Assembly: GCA_026645945.1 (NCBI GenBank)
Contig: JAPKMO010000029.1
Location: 1 to 41,640 of the forward strand
Origin: Anaerolineae bacterium
GTDB taxonomy: Bacteria > Chloroflexota > Anaerolineae > Aggregatilineales > Phototrophicaceae
DNA length: 41,640 bases
Direction of reading: 5' to 3'
Below the pieces are notes generated by a model. It did not search any database, had not been told where the DNA came from, and saw only the letters and a list, made by a program, of their open reading frames with translations. The position numbers and the translations under genes are program-made. Positions 27,501-35,623 of this stretch are shown here, piece after piece (the first letter of the stretch is position 1; each line of letters opens with the position of its first letter).

Positions 27501-30500
27501 CATCCAGGAGGCGCTGATTTTGCCGGAGGAAACGCCCCGGACGGTGCAGTTTCACCTGTCGGCGCACCAGAACGGCGCGGCTGATTTTAAGGTTTACAGC
27601 CTCAGCGGCGAAAATGCCTGGACTCTGCATGTCGCCGGACGTTTGAGCCTGATGCAGTCCAACGGCGTGGAGGATTCCGAGCCATTTTCGCCGGAAGCCG
27701 TTCAGTCCCGCTGCGCGCCGTTCCCGGCGCAGGAACATTACAACCGCGCCTGGGAGAGCGGCATCGAATTCGGTCTGGCTTTTCATGGCATCGAACAGTT
27801 GTGGCGGCAGGATGGCGAGGCGCTGGCGTTCATCTCGCTGCCGAAGCCGCTGGCGGCAGAAGCGAGCATCTACCGGATTCATCCGGCGCTGCTGGACGCT
27901 TGCATCCAGACGATGGCTGCCGCGCTGCCCGGTTACGAAGAACATCTCGATACGTATTTGCCCCTCAGCTTCGACTCGCTGCGCTTTTATGCCCGCCCCG
28001 GTGAGGGGATATGGAGTCATGCGCGACTGCACCCCGGTATGGCAGGCGGCCAGGACACGGTAACGGGCGATATTCAGGTGTTTGACGCAGCGGGACGGTT
28101 GGTACTGGATATGCGCGGCCTGCGTTTAAAACGTGCCAGCCGCGAGGCGCTGCGCCGCACCGTCCACAAGCAGTCCGGCCAGGAACCGGGCGATTGGTTC
28201 TACGAAGTGGCCTGGCAGCCTGCTCCGGTTTCTGAGCCGGAAAGCCGGAGCGAACCTGGCGCGTGGTTGATTTTTGCCGACCAGATGGGTATTGGCGAGG
28301 CGCTGGCGGCACAGTTGGAAGCGTTGAGCGAGGGTTTCGTGCTGGTTAAACCGGGCGTGGATTATCGCGTGCTGGATGACCGGCTGGTGCAGGTGAACCC
28401 CGCAAGCCGGGAAGATTTTCAGCGCCTCATCCGAGATGCTTATGCCAGCAGCGCCTATCGGGGAGTTGTTCACTTGTGGGGGTTGGATGTGCCGCCGCTT
28501 GGACGGAACGATCTCTCGCCAGCGGATTCACAGGAAGTGAGTCTGGGCGGCGTGCTGTATCTGCTGCAAGCGTTAGCCGGCGCGAGGTCTGAACTGCCGG
28601 GCCTGTGGCTGGTCACGCGCGGCGCGCAGCCGGTGGCCGGCGAACCGCCCACCGCGCCGGAGCAGTCGCCGCTGTGGGGGCTGGCGAACACGATCTTTCT
28701 CGAACATCCTGATCTGCGCCCGGTCTGCATAGACCTCGACCCGGCGCAGGATGCTGTCGCTGCGTCGCGGGCGCTCCTGCGCGAAATTCGGTCAGCAGAT
28801 GCTGAAGACCGGGTGGCACTGCGCGGTGAGGGGCGCTACGCGGCGCGGCTGGTTCGAAGCCAGAGCGGCAGTCGGGAAGGCGCAGACCTAAACGAGCAGC
28901 CGATGACGCTGGACATCAGCGCGCGCGGCGTCCTCGACAACCTGGCGCGCGTGCCGATGACACGATCTGTGCCGCAGACCGGAGAAGTTGAGGTTCGCGT
29001 GCGGGCGTCGGGGTTGAACTTCCGCGATGTATTGAACGCGCTGGGTATGTATCCCGGCGACCCCGGCCCATTGGGTGATGAATTCGTCGGCGAAATTGTC
29101 CGGGTGGGCGAGGGAGTGACGGATTATCAGGTGGGCGATGTTGTGCTGGGCATGTCGCCGGCCAGCTTCAGCAGTTATGTTACCGCCTCGGTGATGAAAA
29201 TCGTTTCCAAACCGGCGTCCATGAGCGACGAAGAAGCGGCGACCATCCCGATCACCTTCATGACCGCCTATTATGCGCTGCATCATCTGGCGGGGATGTC
29301 GGCGGGCGATCGGGTGCTGATTCATGCGGCGGCGGGCGGTGTGGGTATGGCGGCGGTGCAGCTTGCCCAGCGCGCCGGGGCGGAAATCTTCGCCACCGCC
29401 GGCAGCCCGGAAAAACGCGCTTTCTTAAAGTCGCTGGGTGTGCAGCACGTAATGGACTCGCGCACGCTGGACTTCGCCGATGAGATTATGCAGATCACCA
29501 GCGGTCGAGGGGTGGACGTGGTATTAAATTCGCTGGCGGGCGATTTTATCCCCAAAAGCCTATCGGTGCTGGCGGATGGCGGGTGTTTTCTGGAAATCGG
29601 CAAAACCGGCATCTGGACGGTTGAGCAGGTAGCCGAACTGAACCCCACCCTGCGCTACTACACGATTTATCTGGGGGATATGCTGCGGGATGATCCGCCG
29701 TTGGGCCAGGCAATGTTCCACGATCTGATACGTATGTTTGAGGAAGGCACACTTCGCCCGCTGCCGCACCGGGTTTTTGCGGTCGAAGATGCGGTCAGCG
29801 CCTTCCGTTTTATGGCGCAGGCTAAACACATCGGCAAATTGGTGCTGAAGCAGCCGGGTTACAGCGCGGTCACGATTAGGCCTGACGCGACGTATCTCAT
29901 CACCGGCGGCTTAGGTGGAATCGGCCTGCATATTGCCGGTTGGCTGGCGGAGCAGGGCGCGCGGCATCTGGTGCTGACCGGACGCAGCGTACCAGACGAG
30001 ACTGTTCGCGCAGTTATTGAAAATATGGAAAAATTGGGCGCACAGGTGATTGTCGCGTTATCCGATGCCGCCAGCGAGCTGGATACTGCCGAACTGCTGG
30101 CTGAAATCGAGCGGACACTGCCGCCGCTGCGCGGTGTCATCCATGCGGCGGGCGCGCTGGATGATGGCGTGCTGCTCCAGCAGGACTGGACACGTTTTAC
30201 AACGGCGCTCAGGCCGAAACTCAACGGCGCGTGGAATCTGTACCGGCAGGCTGCCGGGCTGCCGCTCGACTTTTTCATCCTCTTTTCGGCGGGCGCGGCG
30301 CTGCTGGGCTCGCCGGGGCAGGGGAATTACACCGCCGCCAACGCCTTTTTAGACTCGTTCGCCTATGTCTGCCGCGCGCGGGGACTGCCCGCGCTCAATA
30401 TCAACTGGGGCGCCTGGGAAGATACCGGCATGATGGCCGGTTTGGGCAGCCTGGAACGCTGGGCGAAAGAAGGCATCGGCGCGCTGACCCCCGAACAAGG

Positions 30501-31122
30501 CTTGCAGGCTTTTTCGCTGGCGCTTCAGAATCTACAGGCCGCGCAGGTCGCCATCCTGCCGATGGTGTGGGCCGATTTTGCGCGTTCAAGCCGGATGCGG
30601 CCATTTTTTGCGGAGGTCGTTCGCGCCCATCAACCGGCTGAAGCAGCGATTAAAACGTCGCAGCGCCAGGCCGAAACTTCTGACCTGCTGCGCCGCTGGG
30701 CGGAAACGATCCCCAACCGCCGCCGCCGCCTGCTGTTGGACACTATCCGGGAAGAAGTAATTCGCGTGCTGGGTTTGCGGCCATCCACCACCATTGACCC
30801 GCGCCAGCCCCTCAACGAACTGGGGCTGGACTCGCTGATGGCGGTTGAACTGCGGAACACTTTAATCACGATGCTGGACTGCACGCTGCCCGCAACGCTG
30901 CTTTTCGACTACCCGACCAGCGACGCGCTGGCGGATTATCTGATGAAAAACGTCCCCGCGCTGGCGCAGACGCAGGCCGAAGCCGAGCCGGAGAAAAAGC
31001 CGGCGGCGAAAGCTACCCGGCGCGAAGCGGCAGCTGAACTGCAACACCTGTCGGACGCGGAAGCAGAAGCGTTACTTCTGGCGGAACTGGAAGATCTGAA
31101 CAAGGGTGAAAACGATGGTTGA
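24523..31122 (+). CDS. PKS3: type I PKS module KS-AT-DH-ER-KR-ACP, KR with Ser to Ala change
   Basis: A 2199-aa cis-AT module with a strong GGGAGGAAA ribosome site. A divergent N-terminal docking helix (about 1-34, VKLALLARQMREQ) precedes KS 36-458 (C207). AT 559-865 has S651 in GHSIGEVAAAY and NYAFHSVQME, a malonyl-type loop. DH 924-1205 has H956 and D1125 intact. ER is 1469-1782 and KR 1789-1970. ACP S2104. The KR keeps TGGLGGIG, K1899, Y1936 and an LDD motif, but the residue 13 before the Tyr, normally the catalytic Ser, is A1923 (FSAGAALLG). With a weak or dead KR, the DH and ER downstream of it in the reaction order would be idle, despite looking intact. The C-terminal docking motif is LSDAEAEALLLAELE. 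The stop overlaps the PKS4 start by 8 bases. Confidence 0.95.
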   Translation: MGTEAKRFKNVSGVKLALLARQMREQTEGIALIQSEPIAIIGMGCRFPAGANNPEKFWELLTSGKDAISEVPPDRWDINAVYDPDYTRPGKMNTRWGGFVDQIDRFDPEFFGITPREAASMDPQQRMVMEVSYEALENAGLPREKLAGSQVGVFIASSLFDYGHRMLADINQIEAYAITGNTHCFLANRLSFLFNFRGPSLAVDTACSSSLVAIHLAVRSLRSRDSDVALAGGVNAIIAPEMTVSLSQWGMLSPDGRCKAFDSRANGFVRSEGCGIIVLKRLSDALADGDSILALIRGTAVNQDGRSTVITAPNGMAQRAVLRQALADGLVEPEQITCIEAHGTGTVLGDPIEVEALMDVVGQPRPDGETCFLSSVKTNIGHLEAAAGIAGLIKTVLALQHKVMPPHLHFKELNPHISLENTPFVIPTENQPWTPRSGRRFAGVSSFGFGGTNAHIVLEEAPQLPTPPSEDAEQIMLLPLSAHNPQTLRALAEAYAANLPDNPARLQDIGYTASLRRSHQDCRLTVTGRSKEELADRLSALLRGNWQPTPVLRGQKPRVVFIFSGQGPQWWAMGRQLMESEPVFRESIERCETLLRGYADWSLVEELSRSETDSRLDETEIAQPAIFALQVALADLWRSWDVKPDAVVGHSIGEVAAAYVAGVLSLEDAIRVVYHRARLMQQATGNGKMASVEISEAEAAARIAPYGDRLSIAAVNSPTTTVLSGETAALDAVLDQLEAEGISCRMLRVNYAFHSVQMEPYARELAAALKGLKPGRAAVPVYSTVTGQAQDGAVFDAAYWGRNVRQPVRFAAAVNHLIQDGFTTFLEISPHPVLAGMVVQCLDAEGLAGVVTASLRRNRDERETMLSALGDLYTAGYPVAWEQFYPSGGRVVFTLPAYPWQRERYWVDPPPKTAPLPQRIEGAHPLLGQRVKSPLIEGALFDAQITPRYPAFLDDHRVWGTVVVPAAAYLEAALSAAAEVYAPQGIVSLNEVFIQEALILPEETPRTVQFHLSAHQNGAADFKVYSLSGENAWTLHVAGRLSLMQSNGVEDSEPFSPEAVQSRCAPFPAQEHYNRAWESGIEFGLAFHGIEQLWRQDGEALAFISLPKPLAAEASIYRIHPALLDACIQTMAAALPGYEEHLDTYLPLSFDSLRFYARPGEGIWSHARLHPGMAGGQDTVTGDIQVFDAAGRLVLDMRGLRLKRASREALRRTVHKQSGQEPGDWFYEVAWQPAPVSEPESRSEPGAWLIFADQMGIGEALAAQLEALSEGFVLVKPGVDYRVLDDRLVQVNPASREDFQRLIRDAYASSAYRGVVHLWGLDVPPLGRNDLSPADSQEVSLGGVLYLLQALAGARSELPGLWLVTRGAQPVAGEPPTAPEQSPLWGLANTIFLEHPDLRPVCIDLDPAQDAVAASRALLREIRSADAEDRVALRGEGRYAARLVRSQSGSREGADLNEQPMTLDISARGVLDNLARVPMTRSVPQTGEVEVRVRASGLNFRDVLNALGMYPGDPGPLGDEFVGEIVRVGEGVTDYQVGDVVLGMSPASFSSYVTASVMKIVSKPASMSDEEAATIPITFMTAYYALHHLAGMSAGDRVLIHAAAGGVGMAAVQLAQRAGAEIFATAGSPEKRAFLKSLGVQHVMDSRTLDFADEIMQITSGRGVDVVLNSLAGDFIPKSLSVLADGGCFLEIGKTGIWTVEQVAELNPTLRYYTIYLGDMLRDDPPLGQAMFHDLIRMFEEGTLRPLPHRVFAVEDAVSAFRFMAQAKHIGKLVLKQPGYSAVTIRPDATYLITGGLGGIGLHIAGWLAEQGARHLVLTGRSVPDETVRAVIENMEKLGAQVIVALSDAASELDTAELLAEIERTLPPLRGVIHAAGALDDGVLLQQDWTRFTTALRPKLNGAWNLYRQAAGLPLDFFILFSAGAALLGSPGQGNYTAANAFLDSFAYVCRARGLPALNINWGAWEDTGMMAGLGSLERWAKEGIGALTPEQGLQAFSLALQNLQAAQVAILPMVWADFARSSRMRPFFAEVVRAHQPAEAAIKTSQRQAETSDLLRRWAETIPNRRRRLLLDTIREEVIRVLGLRPSTTIDPRQPLNELGLDSLMAVELRNTLITMLDCTLPATLLFDYPTSDALADYLMKNVPALAQTQAEAEPEKKPAAKATRREAAAELQHLSDAEAEALLLAELEDLNKGENDG
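29320..29420 (+). repeat. ER-domain segment nearly identical to 41540-41640 (copy 1, PKS3)
   Basis: This 101-base stretch encodes the nucleotide-binding loop of the PKS3 ER ([20 protein letters not shown]...). It matches 41540-41640 in PKS5 at every position except one third-codon base (29343 G, 41563 C). The flanking ER sequence is clearly less similar, which suggests recent gene conversion or recombination. Confidence 0.85.
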
Positions 31123-34100
31123 TACACGGAACGAGGAATTGTCGCCGGTCAAACGTGCGCTGCTGGAGCTGCGCGAAATGCGCGCCCGGCTGGATGAAGT
31201 CCAAAGCCGCCAGCACGAGCCGATTGCGATTATCGGCGCCGGTTTACGCTTTCCCGGCGGCGCAAACGACCTGGAGTCGTTCTGGCGGCTGCTGCGGGAT
31301 GGTGTGGATGCGATCACCGAAGTGCCGCCCGACCGCTGGGACATCAACGCTTATTATGACCCCGACCCGATGAAACCCGGCAAGATGTCCACCCGCTTTG
31401 GTGGGTTTCTGGAGGGGATAGACCAGTTCGACCCACAGTTTTTCGGCATTTCCCCGCGCGAGGCGGTGAGCATGGACCCACAGCAGCGGATGCTGCTCGA
31501 AGTGACATGGGAGGCGCTGGAAAACGCCGGACAGTCACCCGACCGGCTGTTTGGCAGCCAGACAGGGGTATTCGTCGGCATCAGCCACAGCGACTACCTG
31601 CACATGATCTTTAAAGACATCAACCAGATTGATGTTTACTCGACTACCGGCAGCGCGCTCAGTATCGCGGGCGGACGGCTGTCTTATGTGCTGGGGCTTC
31701 AGGGGCCGAACATTTCAATAGACACGGCCTGCTCGTCATCGCTGGTAGCGGTGCATCTGGCCGTGCAAAGCCTGCGCTTGGGCGAAAGCAACGTGGCGCT
31801 GGCGGGCGGGGTCGGTTTAATCCTGATGCCGGAGATCACCGTCAACTTTTCCAAGTCGCAGATGATGGCCGCTGATGGCCGCTGCAAAACGTTTGACGCG
31901 GCGGCAGACGGTTACGTACGCGGCGAGGGCTGCGGCGTGGTCGTCCTCAAGCGGCTGGCCGACGCGCTGGCTGACGGCGATCACATTCTGGCGGTCATTC
32001 GTGGGTCGGCGATCAACCAGGATGGCCGCAGCGGTGGGATGACCGCGCCCAACGGTCCATCTCAGGAAAGCGTCATCAGCGCCGCGCTGGCGAACGCCAG
32101 GGTTAAGCCCGAAGATGTGACGTTTATCGAAGCGCACGGCACAGGCACATCGCTGGGCGACCCGATTGAAGTGCAGGCGCTTGGCGCGGTGTTTGGCGCG
32201 GCGCACTCGGCGGATAATCCGCTGATGATCGGGTCGGTTAAAACCAATATGGGCCACCTGGAGGCGGCAGCCGGAATCGCCGGGCTGCTGAAGGTGGTGC
32301 TGGCTTTGCAGCATCAGGAAATTCCCCCGCATTTAAACCTGAAGGAACCCAACCCGTATATTCCCTGGACGCAGTATCCGATCATCGTGCCAACGGCGCG
32401 TACGCCCTGGATGCCGCCGGGCGGCAAACGCCTGGCGGGGGTCAGTTCATTCGGCTTCAGCGGCACAAACGCGCACGTCATCCTGGAAGAAGCGCCGGCG
32501 GTCGTGCGCGAGTCCGCACCGGCCGAACGCCCGCTGCACCTGCTAACGCTTTCAGCGCGCAGCCCGGAGGCGCTGGCGGCGCTGGCGGGGCGTTATGAAG
32601 ACTTCTTCGCGCAAAACCCGGACGCGCTTTTCCCGGACGTTTGTTATACGGCAGCCGCCGGACGCGCACATTTTTCGCACCGGCTGGCGCTGGTGGCAGA
32701 GTCGGCGCAGGAAGCGTGCGAAAAACTGGCGGCCTATACCGCCGGGGAGTCGCCGCTGGGCCTGTTCAGGGGGCAGGCGGCAGGCCAGCCGGAAGTCGCT
32801 TTTCTGTTCACCGGGCATGGGTCGCAGTATCTCCAGATGGGGGGCGAACTGTACGATACACAGCCGGTTTTCCGCGCGGCGATAGACCGCTGCGACGAAC
32901 TGCTGCGCCCGTATCTGGAACGGTCGTTATTGGAGGCACTTTACCCGGAAGCCGGGCAGCCGTCGCTGATGGATGGCATGGCCTACACACAGCCGGCGCT
33001 GTTTGCAATCCAGATCGCGCTGGCCGATCTGTGGCGCTCCTGGGGGGTCGAGCCGACGATGGTTGCAGGACACAGCGTTGGCGAATATGCGGCGGCCTGC
33101 GTGGCCGGCGTGTTTAGCCTGGAAGATGGCCTTAAACTGGTGGCGGCGCGGGGCCGGCTGATGGAATCGCTGCCGGAAACCGGGCAGATGGTAGCCGTGT
33201 TCGCCGATGAAAATACTGTCGCCCAGGCGATTGCGCCCTATGCCGACCGCGTTTCAATCGCCGTCATTAATGGGCCTCAGAATATCGTCATCTCCGGCGC
33301 TGCCGAGGCAGTCGAGGCGGTTGTGGAGGCATTGAAGCGGGAAAAAATCAAGTCCCGGCGGCTGGCGGTGGCGCAGGCTTCTCATTCCCCGCTGATTGAC
33401 CCGATGCTGGATGAGTTTGAGCGGGTGACGCAGACGGTTACGTATGCTGAGCCGAATATCGCCCTGATTTCCTGCACGACCGGCCATATTGTCGAGCCGG
33501 GAGAAGTCACCAACGCTGCTTACTGGCGGCGTCACATCCGCCAGCCAGTGCGGTTTGCGACGGCGATGGAAACGCTGTACGAACAAGGGCTGCGCGTGTT
33601 TGTGGAAATCGGCCCGAACCCCACGCTGCTGGCGCTGGGGCAGCGCAACCTGCCGGAAAATGTGGGTCTGTGGCTACCTTCGCTGCGTGAAGGCGTGAGC
33701 GACTGGGCGCAGATGCTCGAAAGCGCCGGGCAGCTTTATACTGGGGGTGCGCGGCTGGACTGGGAAGGTTTCGACAGAGCTTATGCGCGCCGCCGGCTGC
33801 CGCTGCCAACCTATCCGTTCCAGCGCGCCAGCTATTGGGCGGATGTCGCGCGGGTATCGGCGGCGCCGTCAGCGCCGGTCTGGGAGGCGGTTCTGGATGC
33901 CGGACACCACCAGGCGCAGCAGGGGCCGCTTGATCTGGCTGTGCAGACTTATCCGCAGCGGTGGGACTGCCTCGACCGGCTGACGACCGCCCATATCCTG
34001 GACACGCTGGGCGAACTGGGCGCTTTTGCCCAGGCGGGCGAAGCCTACACGCTGGATGATTTATTATCTCGGTTCGGGATTCTGCCCATTTACCATAATC

Positions 34101-35506
34101 TGATGCGGCGCTGGCTGAAAAAACTGGTTTCGCTGGATTTGCTGTCGCAGCGTGACGAGACTTTTTTTTGTTCCCGGCCTCTGCCGACCGCCGATTTAGA
34201 CACAATCTGGGATGAAGCGCGGCGCGTTTTTGCTGACCTACCGTTTGTGCTGGATTACCTGGGGCGGTGCGGCTCGAAGCTGACCGCCGTGATAACCGGC
34301 GTGGAAAGCCCACTGGAGACGCTGTTCCCCGGCGGTTCGTTTGCGCTGGCGGAGGATCTGTACCAGCACTGGTCGCTGTCCCGGTATTATGCCAGCATCG
34401 CGCGCGCCGTCCTGGAAGCAGTTGTGCGGACACTACCGCCGAGCAAAACCCTGCGCGTCCTGGAAATCGGCGCCGGCACCGGCGCGACCACCGCTTCTCT
34501 GCTGCCGGTGCTGCCGCCGGAGCGGACGGTTTATACTTTCACGGATGTTTCCGATCTGTTCCTGGCGCAGTCGTCGGAGAAGTTTAAAGCCTATCCTTTT
34601 GTGCATTATGGTTTGCTGGACATTGAACAGCCGCCGGAGGCACAGGGGTACACGCCGCATGGTTATGATGTGGTCGTGGCGGCCAATGTGCTGCACGCCA
34701 CCCGCGACCTGAACCAGACGCTGCAAAACGTACAATCGCTGCTCGCGCCCGGCGGCTTGCTGCTGCTGGACGAGACGACCGAACATCTGCCCTGGTTTGA
34801 CATGACGACCGGGTTGATCGGCGGCTGGCAGCGGTTTGAGGACAACCTGCGCGGCGATAATCCGCTGCTGAAGCCGGCGCAGTGGGCGGCGGTTTTAGAG
34901 GCCAACGGCTTCTCGACCGTACAGGCCTGGCCGGAACCAGGGGCGGCAACCGAGATTCTGGCGCAGCATATCATCGTGGCGCAAACCGCGCAAACCGGCT
35001 ATGCTGAGTACGGCGGGGTGGATGCGGCCTGGCAGCCAGAAAGGGCTTATGACGACGGCCAGCCCGCCGCGCCTGAAAATCTTGCTCAGGAGTTTATGCG
35101 CCACCTGCAATCCGTACTGCCGGATGAGCGGCATGACCTGCTGGTGGACTATGTGCGGCAGCGTGTCGCCAGGGTGCTGCGCCTGGATGCAAGCCAGACG
35201 CTTGACCGCCACCAGCGGCTGCTCGATATGGGATTGGACTCGCTGATGGCGCTGGAACTGCGGGCGCTTTTAAGCGGCGGGCTTGACCTGAGTGAGGGGC
35301 TGCCGGCGACCCTGGTTTTTGATTATCCGACGATTGATCTGGTGGCGACGTACCTTGAAGGCGCGGTTGGATTAACCGGCGAGACAAGCGAAAAAGCCGC
35401 CGCTCCGGCGCCCGACCAAACCGCTAAGGCGGCGCGCGCGGCGGAAATTGCTGATTTATCTGATGAAGAAGTGGAAGCCCTTTTACTGAAAAAACTCCGG
35501 CGCTAG
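31115..35506 (+). CDS. PKS4: type I PKS module KS-AT-cMT-ACP (non-reducing, C-methylating)
   Basis: A 1463-aa module with no DH, ER or KR. A docking helix (1-33, LSPVKRALLELREMRARLDE) precedes KS 35-457 (C206). AT 561-865 has S654 in GHSVGEYAAAC, but the opening motif reads FTGHGSQ (H568 for the usual Gln) and the specificity loop reads QASHSPLIDPM (H757). The C-methyltransferase (about 960-1290) has its SAM loop LEIGAGTGATT at E1117 and H1194 in ANVLHAT. ACP S1376. The C-terminal docking motif is LSDEEVEALLLKKL. It should attach a methyl group from SAM to an unreduced beta-keto unit. ATG 31115 is preferred over GTG 31106 because AAGGGTGA sits just before it; the 8-base overlap with PKS3 implies coupled translation. 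Confidence 0.94.
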   Translation: MVDTRNEELSPVKRALLELREMRARLDEVQSRQHEPIAIIGAGLRFPGGANDLESFWRLLRDGVDAITEVPPDRWDINAYYDPDPMKPGKMSTRFGGFLEGIDQFDPQFFGISPREAVSMDPQQRMLLEVTWEALENAGQSPDRLFGSQTGVFVGISHSDYLHMIFKDINQIDVYSTTGSALSIAGGRLSYVLGLQGPNISIDTACSSSLVAVHLAVQSLRLGESNVALAGGVGLILMPEITVNFSKSQMMAADGRCKTFDAAADGYVRGEGCGVVVLKRLADALADGDHILAVIRGSAINQDGRSGGMTAPNGPSQESVISAALANARVKPEDVTFIEAHGTGTSLGDPIEVQALGAVFGAAHSADNPLMIGSVKTNMGHLEAAAGIAGLLKVVLALQHQEIPPHLNLKEPNPYIPWTQYPIIVPTARTPWMPPGGKRLAGVSSFGFSGTNAHVILEEAPAVVRESAPAERPLHLLTLSARSPEALAALAGRYEDFFAQNPDALFPDVCYTAAAGRAHFSHRLALVAESAQEACEKLAAYTAGESPLGLFRGQAAGQPEVAFLFTGHGSQYLQMGGELYDTQPVFRAAIDRCDELLRPYLERSLLEALYPEAGQPSLMDGMAYTQPALFAIQIALADLWRSWGVEPTMVAGHSVGEYAAACVAGVFSLEDGLKLVAARGRLMESLPETGQMVAVFADENTVAQAIAPYADRVSIAVINGPQNIVISGAAEAVEAVVEALKREKIKSRRLAVAQASHSPLIDPMLDEFERVTQTVTYAEPNIALISCTTGHIVEPGEVTNAAYWRRHIRQPVRFATAMETLYEQGLRVFVEIGPNPTLLALGQRNLPENVGLWLPSLREGVSDWAQMLESAGQLYTGGARLDWEGFDRAYARRRLPLPTYPFQRASYWADVARVSAAPSAPVWEAVLDAGHHQAQQGPLDLAVQTYPQRWDCLDRLTTAHILDTLGELGAFAQAGEAYTLDDLLSRFGILPIYHNLMRRWLKKLVSLDLLSQRDETFFCSRPLPTADLDTIWDEARRVFADLPFVLDYLGRCGSKLTAVITGVESPLETLFPGGSFALAEDLYQHWSLSRYYASIARAVLEAVVRTLPPSKTLRVLEIGAGTGATTASLLPVLPPERTVYTFTDVSDLFLAQSSEKFKAYPFVHYGLLDIEQPPEAQGYTPHGYDVVVAANVLHATRDLNQTLQNVQSLLAPGGLLLLDETTEHLPWFDMTTGLIGGWQRFEDNLRGDNPLLKPAQWAAVLEANGFSTVQAWPEPGAATEILAQHIIVAQTAQTGYAEYGGVDAAWQPERAYDDGQPAAPENLAQEFMRHLQSVLPDERHDLLVDYVRQRVARVLRLDASQTLDRHQRLLDMGLDSLMALELRALLSGGLDLSEGLPATLVFDYPTIDLVATYLEGAVGLTGETSEKAAAPAPDQTAKAARAAEIADLSDEEVEALLLKKLRR

Positions 35507-35534
35507 GAAGATCGCCCGCGAGTACAACATCAGT

Positions 35535-35597
35535 CCCGGAAAGACAGCGATTAGCCGCGCAATTTTAGGCGTAATTTATGTCTTCCGGGTAGTTTTT
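35535..35597 (+). promoter_or_regulatory. Possible attenuator hairpin in the PKS4-PKS5 gap
   Basis: CCCGGAAAGACA (35535-35546) pairs with TGTCTTCCGGG (35579-35589) as 11 base pairs with one bulged A, across a 32-base loop. TAG and five T (35593-35597) follow. It lies in the 117-base gap between PKS4 and PKS5, the longest gap in an otherwise tight operon, and 26 bases before the PKS5 start. It may partly terminate or pause transcription, or expose the PKS5 ribosome site. The large loop makes a classic terminator less likely. Confidence 0.4.
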
Positions 35598-35623
35598 GAT
35601 GTGCATGGATTGGGGGATGGTTT

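Noticed and set aside
31106..31114. GTG start for PKS4 three codons upstream
   Set aside because: The GTG lies inside the AAGGGTGA ribosome site that serves the ATG at 31115.
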